Below are positions 8,945 through 16,029 of a stretch of 64,000 nt of DNA, piece by piece (position 1 is the stretch's first letter; each line of letters opens with the position of its first letter). This stretch comes from Clostridium omnivorum (GTDB lineage Bacteria > Bacillota > Clostridia > Clostridiales > Clostridiaceae), in NCBI RefSeq assembly GCF_026012015.1, contig NZ_BRXR01000001.1:590001-654000 (forward strand). The letters run 5' to 3'. The notes under the pieces were generated by a model. That model did not search any database. It was not told where the DNA came from and saw nothing but the letters and a program-made list of their open reading frames with translations. The position numbers and the translations under genes are program-made.

Positions 8945-9046
8945 ATATTGTCCCCTCTAAAAATTATACTCAATTATTTTTATAAGCAATTTTATTAACT
9001 TATGCATATTTTCTATTATATTTTTAGACATACTTAAGCTATAGTC

Positions 9047-9074
9047 ACACCTACATTTTAATTTTCATAGTATA
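9047..9074 (+). promoter_or_regulatory. Candidate sporulation (sigma-K-like) promoter of the ferritin-like gene
   Basis: ACA (9047-9049), 16 bp, then CATAGTATA (9066-9074) fits the sigma-K pattern AC-N16-CATANNNTA. The match is short and could be chance. Confidence 0.35.
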
Positions 9075-9099
9075 TATAGGAGTGCTCTTAATTTACAAG

Positions 9100-9175
9100 G
9101 AGGTTAAAGATTTTAATTACCTTTAACAGGCAACTAGCCGGTGGAACCAGCATAATAAGTTGCCCACAGATCCTA
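9100..9175 (+). ncRNA. Recurrent two-stem leader RNA, copy before the ferritin-like gene
   Basis: Stem 1: GTTAAAG (9103-9109) with CTTTAAC (9121-9127). Stem 2: GGCAACT (9129-9135) with AGTTGCC (9158-9164), enclosing a small hairpin (GGT-GGA-ACC) and ATAATA. CACAG follows, then the AAGGAGG ribosome binding site at 9181. The same plan occurs at 9747 and 56150. Confidence 0.6.
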
Positions 9176-9192
9176 GTGATAAGGAGGAAAAA

Positions 9193-9651
9193 ATGTATTA
9201 TTCACCAAATATGAATTACTACAATAGAGCTATGAACATGCCAAAGGAGGATAATGTTCTGGAGCTTATAAAAGAGGCTATGAAAGATGAAAGACATGAC
9301 CGTATTAAATACAAAAACATGATGGATATGGCTAAAAGTGAAAAAGTAAGAAAGCAAATAGAGTTTGCTTATAATGATGAAGGAAAACACTACAAGATGT
9401 TCCAGAAAATTTACTTTATGCTCACAGGAAAAACTATTGATATACCGGCTCCAAAGGTAGAAGAATATTCTAAACTAATTGATGCAGTTGAAACTAGTAT
9501 AAACGGAGAATTAGCAGCTGTGGAGCTCTATAGAAAAATTCAGTCCATGCTGCCAAATATGCAATTAAGAGATATGCTATTTGAAATACTTACCGACGAG
9601 CAAGAACATGCAGCTAGATTTATATATATTTATTCAATGCTAAAAGATTAA
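9193..9651 (+). CDS. Ferritin-like domain protein
   Basis: A 152-residue helical protein of the ferritin-like/rubrerythrin-type four-helix fold. Carboxylate/His motifs that could form a di-metal site are visible: EAMKDERHDRIKYKNM (about 25-40), NDEGKHYKMF (about 60-69), ELAAVELY (near 110) and LTDEQEHAARF (about 135-145). It lacks a rubredoxin domain. The Asn/Tyr/Met-rich N-terminus (MYYSPNMNYYNRAMNM) is reminiscent of spore-associated clostridial proteins. ATG at 9193 follows AAGGAGG at 9181-9187; a longer frame from TTG 9160 would be translated from inside the leader RNA and is rejected. A spore or stress role is inferred from context. Confidence 0.8.
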   Translation: MYYSPNMNYYNRAMNMPKEDNVLELIKEAMKDERHDRIKYKNMMDMAKSEKVRKQIEFAYNDEGKHYKMFQKIYFMLTGKTIDIPAPKVEEYSKLIDAVETSINGELAAVELYRKIQSMLPNMQLRDMLFEILTDEQEHAARFIYIYSMLKD

Positions 9652-9662
9652 CATATTTTATG

Positions 9663-9678
9663 CGGGCACTTTAGCCCG
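9663..9678 (+). terminator. Intrinsic terminator
   Basis: CGGGC (9663-9667) pairs with GCCCG (9674-9678) and is followed by TTTTTT, ending the ferritin-like gene. Confidence 0.9.
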
Positions 9679-9746
9679 TTTTTTCATACATATTATAGGT
9701 TTATATTATTAATACTATTTATATAAACAATTTTTTAATAAAGAAA

Positions 9747-9820
9747 GTTAAAGCCTTAAATGAACTTTAACGGACAATCTACTTATGTAAATTGGAATGA
9801 ATAGATTGCCAAGTGTTTAA
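9747..9820 (+). ncRNA. Recurrent two-stem leader RNA, copy before the SASP-H gene
   Basis: Stem 1: GTTAAAG (9747-9753) with CTTTAAC (9765-9771). Stem 2: GG-A-CAATCT (9772-9780, bulged A at 9774) with AGATTGCC (9803-9810), preceded by ATGAAT and followed by AAGTGTTT. The ribosome binding site of the spore-protein gene begins at 9823. Confidence 0.6.
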
Positions 9821-9838
9821 ACGAAGGGAGAAATTTAT

Positions 9839-10027
9839 ATGATAATTGACAGAGCTCTTGAAATACTTAATTCAAAGGATAACATTAGAGTCCTTTATGA
9901 AAATGATCCAATTTGGATAGAATCTGTAGACACTGAAAATAGAAAGGCTACTATATCCATAGTTGGTACAGCACAAACTATGGAAGTTCCAATTTCCAGT
10001 CTTACAGACACTGGTTCACCTTCTTAA
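9839..10027 (+). CDS. sspH: H-type small acid-soluble spore protein
   Basis: The 62-residue protein matches SspH-type SASPs: RALEILNSKDNIRVLYENDPIWIESVDTENRKATI parallels the Bacillus pattern of a short N-terminal helix, a PVWIQSVD-like strand and a closing EVP segment. These are minor spore-core proteins made in the forespore. GAAGGGAG precedes the ATG. It has its own terminator and follows the recurrent leader RNA. It is direct evidence that the organism forms spores. Confidence 0.9.
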   Translation: MIIDRALEILNSKDNIRVLYENDPIWIESVDTENRKATISIVGTAQTMEVPISSLTDTGSPS

Positions 10028-10058
10028 ATTTAAACTAAAAAATTATCTTAAAGGAAAT

Positions 10059-10085
10059 AGCACCTAGTCAAATTGACCAGGTGCT
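10059..10085. terminator. Intrinsic terminator between sspH and the convergent small membrane gene
   Basis: AGCACCT-A-GTCA (10059-10070) pairs with TGAC-C-AGGTGCT (10074-10085) with one mismatch and is followed by GTTCTTTTATTT. Confidence 0.85.
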
Positions 10086-10100
10086 GTTCTTTTATTTAAA

Positions 10101-10391
10101 TTAGTTTGATAATTCTTTATTATTAACATCACTATTTTTATTATCACAGCAATTAGCCTTATGATTTCCCCCAAACATCATTGGCAGCATTGCAAGCATC
10201 ATTATTGGACATAAAAATGGCACTATCTTAGAAATTGCAGTGCTAGCACTAGGACTAACTCTTGATATGATTGGTAATAGTGCTACCATAACTATTGGAA
10301 GTCCGCAGCAAATAATCATGTGCAGCATGTGCTTCATTGGGTTATGCTTATGTTCGTTTTGGTTTTTTTTATTATCTTCATGGCAATTCAT
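10101..10391 (-). CDS. Small Cys/His/Met-rich membrane protein, likely metal-related
   Basis: A 96-residue protein with a His-rich N-terminus (MNCHEDNKKNQNEHKHNPMKHMLHM), two hydrophobic segments (about 26-44 and 58-76, the second with PIMMLAMLPMM) and a C-terminal CC pair. The density of Cys, His and Met residues suggests a copper or other soft-metal role, in line with the copper genes that follow. No named family is recognised. It is divergent from the SHOCT gene, and its promoter carries the paired CTTCATA boxes shared with other genes in the island. Confidence 0.7.
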   Translation of the reverse strand: MNCHEDNKKNQNEHKHNPMKHMLHMIICCGLPIVMVALLPIISRVSPSASTAISKIVPFLCPIMMLAMLPMMFGGNHKANCCDNKNSDVNNKELSN

Positions 10392-10450
10392 ACTTTTTCC
10401 TCCTATATACTTTTCTTAACTAATAACTTAAATAGATTGTATTTCATTCG

Positions 10451-10468
10451 TATGAAGATTGTATGAAG
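10451..10468 (-). promoter_or_regulatory. Paired CTTCATA box upstream of the Cys/His/Met-rich membrane gene
   Basis: On the plus strand TATGAAG occurs at 10451-10457 and 10462-10468, 11 bp apart; read in the gene's direction this is CTTCATA-N4-CTTCATA upstream of a TA-rich -10 region. It has the geometry expected for an OmpR/PhoB-type regulator dimer. Confidence 0.6.
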
Positions 10469-10487
10469 AAACTAAAGAATTTTTTAT

Positions 10488-10520
10488 CTCCATAATTCCT
10501 CCATAATCTATCTATATAAT
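10488..10520 (+). promoter_or_regulatory. Paired CTCCATA box and -10 of the SHOCT gene
   Basis: CTCCATA at 10488-10494 and 10499-10505 (11 bp apart) is followed nine bases later by TATAAT (10515-10520). There is no recognisable -35, as expected for an activator-dependent promoter. The 3' box and its flanks are nearly identical to those of the Met-rich secreted protein promoter at 13560. Confidence 0.65.
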
Positions 10521-10556
10521 TATTCATATAATAAATTTTTAAAGGAGGAATCATTA

Positions 10557-10808
10557 ATGTTTTGTGGAGGTTTTGGTAGATACGGTTTTGGCCCTTCAGG
10601 TTCAATAGGAGCTGGTTGGATGTTTTTAGCTGCAGGATTTAGACTTTTAATATTTATAGGATTAGTTGTGCTAGCTGTTAAATTATTTAAAAAATATGCT
10701 AATACATCTTATAATTCTCTTAGAATACTTGATGAAAAATTCGCTTTAGGTGAAATAAGCGAAGAAGAATACTTAAAAAGAAAAAATATTTTAATCAGCA
10801 GAAACTAG
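10557..10808 (+). CDS. SHOCT-domain small membrane protein
   Basis: An 83-residue protein with a Gly/Phe-rich N-terminus (MFCGGFGRYGFGPSG), one transmembrane helix (about 24-45) and a C-terminal SHOCT domain, LRILDEKFALGEISEEEYLKRKNIL, the usual short C-terminal helix pair. Function of SHOCT proteins is unknown; they often act in membrane or protein-interaction contexts. AAAGGAGGAA precedes the ATG. It is a single-gene unit ended by a terminator that overlaps its stop codon, and is predicted to be controlled by the two-component system next door. Confidence 0.85.
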   Translation: MFCGGFGRYGFGPSGSIGAGWMFLAAGFRLLIFIGLVVLAVKLFKKYANTSYNSLRILDEKFALGEISEEEYLKRKNILISRN

Positions 10809-10823
10809 GGCTTCACCCTAGTT
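10803..10823 (+). terminator. Intrinsic terminator overlapping the SHOCT gene stop codon
   Basis: AACTAGGG (10803-10810) pairs with CCCTAGTT (10816-10823) and runs into a T-tract. Confidence 0.9.
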
Positions 10824-10881
10824 TTTTTAATATTAATAACCTATAATAAATTTATAACTTTTCTAGTAAGAGGTGATACTG

Positions 10882-11598
10882 GTGAAAGATAAATTTAAAA
10901 TACTAGTTGTAGATGATGAACAAAGCATAGTTGATGTAGTTAAAGCTTATTTAGAAAAAGATGACTTTGAAGTAATTACCGCTCTGGATGGAGAAACAGC
11001 GCTAAATATAATTAATAGTGAAACCATTCATTTAATGATACTAGACTTGATGCTTCCTAAACTATCTGGAGAAGAAGTATGCAGGAGAGTAAGAGCCACT
11101 TCTAATTTGCCTATTATAATGCTTACTGCAAAGGCTGATGAAGATGAGAGAATTGAAGGTATATCAATTGGAGCTGATGATTATTTGACTAAGCCCTTTA
11201 GCGTACGTGAACTTGTAGTTAGAGTAAGAGCTCTACTAAGAAGAACCTACAGAGATATTACACCTATGGCTGATATTTTAGTATATAACAACGGTGATTT
11301 AGAAATAGACATAAAAAAAGTTACTGTAAAAAAACAAGATAAAATTGTAAATTTAACAACTAATGAATTTAAGGTGCTTACAGTGTTACTTACAAACCCT
11401 GGTCAAGTATTTTCTAGAGAACAATTAGTAGAAAAGGCTTTTGGAATGGATTATGAAGGCTTTGACAGAACTGTAGACACATATATTAAAAACATACGCC
11501 AAAAAATAGAAGATAATCCTAAAGAACCAAGGTACATAATAACTGTATATGGCATGGGTTATAAATTTATTTCAAATTTCGCTGAGGTAGAAATATGA
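10882..11598 (+). CDS. OmpR-family response regulator of the copper-island two-component system
   Basis: A 238-residue regulator with an N-terminal receiver domain (ILVVDDEQ, phospho-acceptor Asp55 in LMILDLMLPK, MLTAKADEDE, TKPFSVREL) and a C-terminal winged-helix DNA-binding domain whose recognition region is GFDRTVDTYIKNIRQKIED. That region is nearly identical to the one in the regulator at 26603-27289. GTG at 10882 was chosen because AAGAGGTGA lies at proper spacing before it; GTG at 10873 sits inside that site. The coding sequence overlaps the sensor kinase gene by 4 bp (ATGA), so the two are co-translated. It probably binds the paired CTTCATA boxes of this region. Confidence 0.93.
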   Translation: MKDKFKILVVDDEQSIVDVVKAYLEKDDFEVITALDGETALNIINSETIHLMILDLMLPKLSGEEVCRRVRATSNLPIIMLTAKADEDERIEGISIGADDYLTKPFSVRELVVRVRALLRRTYRDITPMADILVYNNGDLEIDIKKVTVKKQDKIVNLTTNEFKVLTVLLTNPGQVFSREQLVEKAFGMDYEGFDRTVDTYIKNIRQKIEDNPKEPRYIITVYGMGYKFISNFAEVEI

Positions 11599-12995
11599 AA
11601 ATATCATTAATGAAAAAGTTATCTCTAGGTTTTCTTATTGTAGTATTAGCTTCTATTATAATAGCAAGCATTATTTCAAATTATACAATTCAAAGAAAAT
11701 TTAATAACTACTTAGTTGATGAACATAAGACAAAGGTAGATAATGTAGTAAAAATTATTAATAATTTATACAGTAAATCAAGTAATCTTTCAATAGTAGA
11801 CACTGATGAAATACAAAGAAACGCTGAACTGCAGGAATTATATATTGAAATTAAGGACATAAATAATAACACCATATATTCATCTGGTAATTCATATTTA
11901 AAGCATAACACAATGATGGATAATATGATGGGATCTATGATGGGCAACTTTTCAAGAATGAATATAGGCGAGTATTCCGAAGAAAAATATCCTTTATTAT
12001 CTAACAATAAAAGTATAGGTACCATAACAGTAGGCTATTACGGAACATCGTATTTATCGTCAGCATCTGTAGCCTTTATAAGCACCTTGAATCATTCCTT
12101 TATGTTATCAGCTATAGCAGCTTTAATATTGGGTTTATTTATAAGTATGGTTTTCTCAAAACAACTTTCTAAGCCTCTTGTAAATATAACTGAAACGGCA
12201 AATAAAATGAGAGATGGAAACCTAGAAGTTAGAGCAAGTACCGATACAAATACTAAGGAAGTAGCTGAACTATCTCATTCTATAAATTATTTGGCTGAAA
12301 CCCTTAAAAATCAAGAAATGCTCAGAAAAAGGTTAACCTCTGATATGGCCCATGAATTAAGAACTCCATTAACTACTTTAAAAACACATGTAGAGGCATT
12401 TATTGATGGAGTTTGGGAACCTACACCTGAAAAACTAGAAATTTTTTATGATGAAATAGAAAGAATTACCAAAATGGTAGATAATCTTCGTGACCTCTCA
12501 AAATTAGAACAAACTAATTTAAATCTGAATAAAAGTAATTTTGATATTTCTAGCGAACTAAAAAAAATTATTAATACCTTCAAACCATTATACTTAGAAA
12601 AAAATTATGAATTAAATTGCAGTATAGTTCCAGAACTAAAAGTAATGATGGATAAAGATAAATTCGTACAAATTATAAACAATCTACTTTCAAATTCTTA
12701 TAAATATTTAAAGCCTAACGGAAAGGTTAACGTAATATTAAAAAAGGAAAACCAAAATATAATTATTCAAGTAATTGATAACGGTATAGGTATACCAGAA
12801 AAAGACTTACCATATATCTTTGAACGTTTTTATAGAACTGATTTATCTCGCAATAAAAATACAGGTGGTTCAGGTATAGGCCTTACTATAACTAAAGCTT
12901 TTGTTGATGCTCATGGTGGAAAAATAACTGTTAAAAGCAGCATAAATATAGGAACTACATTTACTATTGAATTTCCAAATATAATAACTTTTTAA
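11595..12995 (+). CDS. Sensor histidine kinase with a Met-rich extracytoplasmic segment
   Basis: The 466-residue kinase has a transmembrane helix at about 9-29, an outside domain to about 165, a second helix (about 166-188), HAMP (to about 245), a HisKA domain with the phospho-acceptor His253 in SDMAHELRTPL, and an ATPase domain (NLLSNSYKY, DNGIGIPEKDLPYIFERFYR, GGSGIGLTI). The outside domain contains TMMDNMMGSMMGNFSRMN (about 107-122), seven Met in sixteen residues. Met clusters bind Cu(I) in periplasmic copper proteins, so copper sensing is a reasonable inference, supported by the copper genes downstream. It is translationally coupled to its regulator. Confidence 0.92.
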   Translation: MKISLMKKLSLGFLIVVLASIIIASIISNYTIQRKFNNYLVDEHKTKVDNVVKIINNLYSKSSNLSIVDTDEIQRNAELQELYIEIKDINNNTIYSSGNSYLKHNTMMDNMMGSMMGNFSRMNIGEYSEEKYPLLSNNKSIGTITVGYYGTSYLSSASVAFISTLNHSFMLSAIAALILGLFISMVFSKQLSKPLVNITETANKMRDGNLEVRASTDTNTKEVAELSHSINYLAETLKNQEMLRKRLTSDMAHELRTPLTTLKTHVEAFIDGVWEPTPEKLEIFYDEIERITKMVDNLRDLSKLEQTNLNLNKSNFDISSELKKIINTFKPLYLEKNYELNCSIVPELKVMMDKDKFVQIINNLLSNSYKYLKPNGKVNVILKKENQNIIIQVIDNGIGIPEKDLPYIFERFYRTDLSRNKNTGGSGIGLTITKAFVDAHGGKITVKSSINIGTTFTIEFPNIITF

Positions 12996-13001
12996 AATTT
13001 A

Positions 13002-13039
13002 AGGAGTGTAGACAGACTAAAATCTATCTACACTCCTTT
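13002..13039 (+). terminator. Intrinsic terminator after the sensor kinase gene
   Basis: A 12-bp perfect stem, AAGGAGTGTAGA (13002-13013) with 13028-13039, followed by TTTT. Confidence 0.85.
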
Positions 13040-13067
13040 TAAAGCATTTCTTCCTTAAATAATAAAA

Positions 13068-13102
13068 GCATATAGTTCTGCTTTGTACAAAACTATATGC
13101 TT
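13068..13102 (-). terminator. Intrinsic terminator of the Met-rich secreted protein gene
   Basis: An 11-bp stem (13068-13078 with 13092-13102); on the minus strand it is followed by TTTTATTATTT. Confidence 0.8.
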
Positions 13103-13122
13103 TCCTTGCAAGCAATAAAAAT

Positions 13123-13503
13123 TTATCGTACCATAATGGAGTTGTGTATATTAACCATTTCTTGTCTGTTCAAAGAGCCCATCATCTTAGCCATACTGTC
13201 ATATCCATTGCTCTTCATTATATTTATCATTTTATTATACTGTTCATCAGTAATATTATTCATAAAGTTGCTCATAGCTTTATAATCTCTATTTTCCATA
13301 GCTTTAGCGCCTTCTTCGAAGCCATTTTCTTTCATTAGATCTATCATTTTATTGTAAACATCATTATTATTTATGTTATTTTGATACATCATTCCTCTTC
13401 CAAACCCAACGTTGTTAATATTATTACCCTTTGCATATGCAACTGTCATTACTCCTACAGCTAATATAGCTGTTATCATTATTACTAATATTTTTTTCTT
13501 CAT
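13123..13503 (-). CDS. Secreted Met-rich protein, candidate copper-binding
   Basis: A 126-residue protein with a type I signal peptide (MKKKILVIMITAILAVGVMTVAYA, likely cleaved after AYA). The mature part is rich in Met and Asn, with FGRGMMYQNNINNN near the start and KMIDLMKENG, KMINIMKSNG and MAKMMGSLNRQEM forming a loose helical repeat of about 35 residues. Methionine clusters in exported proteins commonly bind Cu(I) or Ag(I). No named family is recognised. It is single-gene, faces the two-component system genes, and carries the paired-box promoter at 13560, so copper-responsive expression is inferred. Confidence 0.75.
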   Translation of the reverse strand: MKKKILVIMITAILAVGVMTVAYAKGNNINNVGFGRGMMYQNNINNNDVYNKMIDLMKENGFEEGAKAMENRDYKAMSNFMNNITDEQYNKMINIMKSNGYDSMAKMMGSLNRQEMVNIHNSIMVR

Positions 13504-13544
13504 AATATCTCTCCTTCTATATTTGATTTGCTTTCTATGTTTAC

Positions 13545-13577
13545 ATTCTACATTGAGATTATGGAGGAATTATGAAG
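13545..13577 (-). promoter_or_regulatory. Paired box and -10 of the Met-rich secreted protein gene
   Basis: On the plus strand TATGGAG (13560-13566) and TATGAAG (13571-13577) lie 11 bp apart; in the gene's direction this is CTTCATA-N4-CTCCATA, then nine bases, then TAGAAT (13550-13545). Confidence 0.65.
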
Positions 13578-13669
13578 TTTTAAGAAGCTTTTATTGTTTT
13601 ACTTATTTTTGCATTTGTAATATTCAATTCAGTTGTTTATTTCATTTACGTAATATTTTATTTTCTTTA

Positions 13670-13702
13670 CTTACCTCAATCTTCATAAAATCAACATATC
13701 TA
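13670..13702 (+). promoter_or_regulatory. Weaker paired box upstream of the TauE/cupredoxin fusion gene
   Basis: CTTACCT (13670-13676) and CTTCATA (13681-13687) are 11 bp apart with TATCTA at 13697-13702, the position where other members have their -10. Only the second box matches well. Confidence 0.3.
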
Positions 13703-13745
13703 TTTTATATAATTTTTTCTATAAGTAGATATAGGGAGGAAATTT

Positions 13746-15578
13746 ATGAGTATTAAGAATGAAAAAATTAAAGTATATGAAATGACCTGTACCTCTTGCG
13801 AAAATAGAGTTGAAAAAGCCGTAAAAAAGTTAGAAGGCGTATTCAATGCCAAAGCAAGTTATAGTGAACAATTTGTTGAAGTTGAATATGATAACGAATT
13901 ATGCAGCACAAGCAAAATTAAAGCCGCAATAAATAATGCTGGCTATAGTACCCAGAGTTCAAATGATTATAAATTCATGGGAATCCTTATAATAGTTGCT
14001 GCAATAATACTCCTAGGTTTAAAAACTAGCGGCTTTGACATGGAAGCAAAGCTTACTAATGCTTCCTATGCAGTTCTTTTTGTAGTAGGAGTTCTTACAT
14101 CAATACACTGCGTAGGCATGTGCGGGGGAATTATGCTTTCTCAAAGCTTATCAAAAGAAAGTAATAATAAGCTTGAAGCTATTAAACCATCGCTTTTATA
14201 TAACTTAGGTAGAGTTATATCCTATACTATTTTAGGCGGTATAGTTGGTGCTCTTGGTTCAGTATTTTCCCTTTCAATAACTGCTAAAGCCATAATGCAA
14301 ATACTTGCTGGAGCCTTTATGATTATAATGGGCTTTAACATGGCTGGCTTTAGTGCCTTTAGAAAGTTCAGTATAAAGCTGCCTCATTCTGTATGTAGAG
14401 TAAAAAATAAATCTGGTTCTCCTTTAATTGTGGGACTTTTAAATGGACTTATGCCATGCGGTCCTCTTCAAACAATGCAGCTTTTTGCTCTTGGAACAGG
14501 AAGTGCAGCTAAAGGTGCTTTATCAATGTTTGTTTTTTCTATAGGAACAGTACCTCTTATGCTTACCTTTGGTGCTTTATCAGGCCTTTTAAGCAAAGGC
14601 TACACTAAAAAGATACTAAAATTTAGCGGAGTACTTATCATTGTACTAGGATTAATTATGGGAAATAGAGGCTTTGCCTTAGCTGGTGTAAATGTTAATC
14701 CACTATCAGCTCTATCTAAAGGTTCAAGCTCCGTATTAGGTGGAGGTACTAGTGCAAATGTTGCTAAAGCTACCATTAAGGATGGAGTTCAAATTATAAA
14801 CATGACCGCTGACAATAATGGATATACCCCTAATGCTTTTTATGTTCAAAAGGGAATCCCCGTAAAGTGGGTAATCGACGGAAAACAAATTAACTCCTGC
14901 AATAATGCAGTTGTTGCTCAATCCTTAAATATACAAAAAAAATTAAAAAGCGGTGAAAATATTATAGAATTTACTCCTGGAGATAAAGATATTAATTTTA
15001 GCTGCTGGATGGGTATGATACGTGGTGTAATAAAGGTTGTTGATAAACTAGATACCGTAGATACATCAAAATCTGATCCATCTTTACCACCAGCTAGTAC
15101 AGGTCCAAGCTGTTGTGCAGGTCCTGTAGCAGATGGGTCAAGCTCTGGTTCCGGTTCTGGCACTACTAGTCAATCAAGTATTTATGGCAACGATATATCA
15201 AAAGTTCCTACAGGTACTTTAGTAAACATAGCTCTAAAACTTGGCAATAATTACAATGCCAAATTCAAAGGGACTGGCTATGAGCTACAGCCATTAATCG
15301 TTGTAACAGGAAATAGTACTAAGACAAAGCTTACATTCGATTTAAGTGCTTTTGATAATGCTGAAGGAAAATATTCAATTGTAGATGCCACAACAGGAGA
15401 AGAGTTGTCCTCCTTTAATGGAAAAAAAGGTATAAATGAAGTTGAATTTAGTCCTAAAAAAGTTGGTGGATATGCTATTGTTAAAGATAATGGAGCTCTA
15501 GGTATAATTGAGGTAGTTGATAATTTGAAAAATGCTGATATAGAAAAAATCAGAAATAAATATCTCAATCAGCAATAA
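13746..15578 (+). CDS. HMA domain - TauE/SafE-type membrane domain - cupredoxin-like fusion, copper handling
   Basis: A 610-residue multidomain protein. Residues 1-70 form a heavy-metal-associated domain with the metal-binding pair CTSC (Cys15, Cys18). About 76-320 is a multi-helix membrane domain of the sulfite exporter TauE/SafE (UreH-like) family, with CVGMCGGIML and GLMPCGPLQ. About 345-430 resembles a cupredoxin (GYTPNAFYVQKGIPVKWVIDG, then INSCNN and FSCWMGMIRG, whose Cys and Met could hold copper). A Ser/Gly linker with a CC pair follows (about 440-480), then a further beta-rich domain (485-600). Delivery of copper across or at the membrane is inferred. GGGAGG precedes the ATG; the gene stands alone. 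Confidence 0.85.
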   Translation: MSIKNEKIKVYEMTCTSCENRVEKAVKKLEGVFNAKASYSEQFVEVEYDNELCSTSKIKAAINNAGYSTQSSNDYKFMGILIIVAAIILLGLKTSGFDMEAKLTNASYAVLFVVGVLTSIHCVGMCGGIMLSQSLSKESNNKLEAIKPSLLYNLGRVISYTILGGIVGALGSVFSLSITAKAIMQILAGAFMIIMGFNMAGFSAFRKFSIKLPHSVCRVKNKSGSPLIVGLLNGLMPCGPLQTMQLFALGTGSAAKGALSMFVFSIGTVPLMLTFGALSGLLSKGYTKKILKFSGVLIIVLGLIMGNRGFALAGVNVNPLSALSKGSSSVLGGGTSANVAKATIKDGVQIINMTADNNGYTPNAFYVQKGIPVKWVIDGKQINSCNNAVVAQSLNIQKKLKSGENIIEFTPGDKDINFSCWMGMIRGVIKVVDKLDTVDTSKSDPSLPPASTGPSCCAGPVADGSSSGSGSGTTSQSSIYGNDISKVPTGTLVNIALKLGNNYNAKFKGTGYELQPLIVVTGNSTKTKLTFDLSAFDNAEGKYSIVDATTGEELSSFNGKKGINEVEFSPKKVGGYAIVKDNGALGIIEVVDNLKNADIEKIRNKYLNQQ

Positions 15579-15600
15579 CTTAATAAAATATTTAAAAAAA

Positions 15601-15623
15601 GAGAAGTGCTTATAAGCCTTCTC
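15601..15623 (+). terminator. Intrinsic terminator of the fusion gene
   Basis: GAGAAG (15601-15606) and CTTCTC (15618-15623) enclose GCTTATAAGC, with A-tract before and T7 after. Confidence 0.85.
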
Positions 15624-15687
15624 TTTTTTTACTTAACATTCTGTTTTATTTTTATATTAATACATACAGAAATTATAAATTGTAATC

Positions 15688-15720
15688 TTTCATAAAATCT
15701 ACATAACTTTATTGTATACT
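15688..15720 (+). promoter_or_regulatory. Paired box and -10 with no gene downstream
   Basis: TTTCATA (15688-15694) and CTACATA (15699-15705) are 11 bp apart, followed after nine bases by TATACT (15715-15720). The geometry equals that of the other paired-box promoters. Transcription would run rightward from about 15727 into a stretch without an ORF. Confidence 0.55.
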
Positions 15721-15744
15721 GATTATAGCCAACAGATAATAATA

Positions 15745-15786
15745 CACATAATTCATAATTCACATAATTCATAATTCACAATTCAC
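15745..15786 (+). repeat. 16-bp tandem repeat
   Basis: CACATAATTCATAATT occurs at 15745-15760 and again, perfectly, at 15761-15776, followed by a partial third copy (CACAATTCAC). Confidence 0.8.
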
Positions 15787-15933
15787 AAAATGACATTTAA
15801 TTTAAGTTAGTTCTTAAATAATATTAAGTGAGGTGATAGCATTATCTAAATAATCTATAAGGTTTAATTTATTAATGCCTATTACATCTTTAACAAGGTT
15901 AATGTATATACTCTTAATCAATTGTTACGTTAC

Positions 15934-15980
15934 AAAATAATGGTCTATCTCAAAGATAATTTGAGATAGACCATTATTTT
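15934..15980. terminator. Very strong bidirectional terminator
   Basis: A perfect 21-bp stem (15934-15954 with 15960-15980) around a 5-base loop, with A4 and T4 ends on either side. It ends the resA-like gene on the minus strand and any rightward transcript on the plus strand. Confidence 0.92.
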
Positions 15981-16029
15981 AATTATAACGTATAAGTAGA
16001 TTTTAATTTAACTTTATCTAGAAAATTGA

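Larger units (their letters stand above)
15727..15985 (+). ncRNA. Candidate small RNA transcript from the orphan promoter
   Basis: Between the promoter at 15688-15720 and the strong terminator at 15934-15980 lie about 200 bases with no ORF longer than a few codons. A GAGGTGAT ribosome-binding-like site near 15830 leads only to a 6-codon frame. The stretch holds a 16-bp tandem repeat (15745-15776). It may be a regulatory RNA or the remains of a deleted gene. Confidence 0.3.

Noticed and set aside
9100-9175. Cyclic di-GMP (class I or II) riboswitch as the identity of the recurrent leader
   Set aside because: The conserved class I core (GCAAAGCC and tetraloop receptor) and the class II signature are both absent.
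9160-9195. Upstream TTG start for the ferritin-like gene
   Set aside because: It lies in the closing strand of the leader RNA; ATG at 9193 has the proper AAGGAGG.
13097-13756. Several plus-strand frames across the Met-rich secreted protein gene
   Set aside because: They are antisense shadows of the gene and its promoter, without ribosome binding sites.
15745-15786. A CRISPR array
   Set aside because: Only two direct 16-bp copies with no spacers between them; no cas genes in the window.
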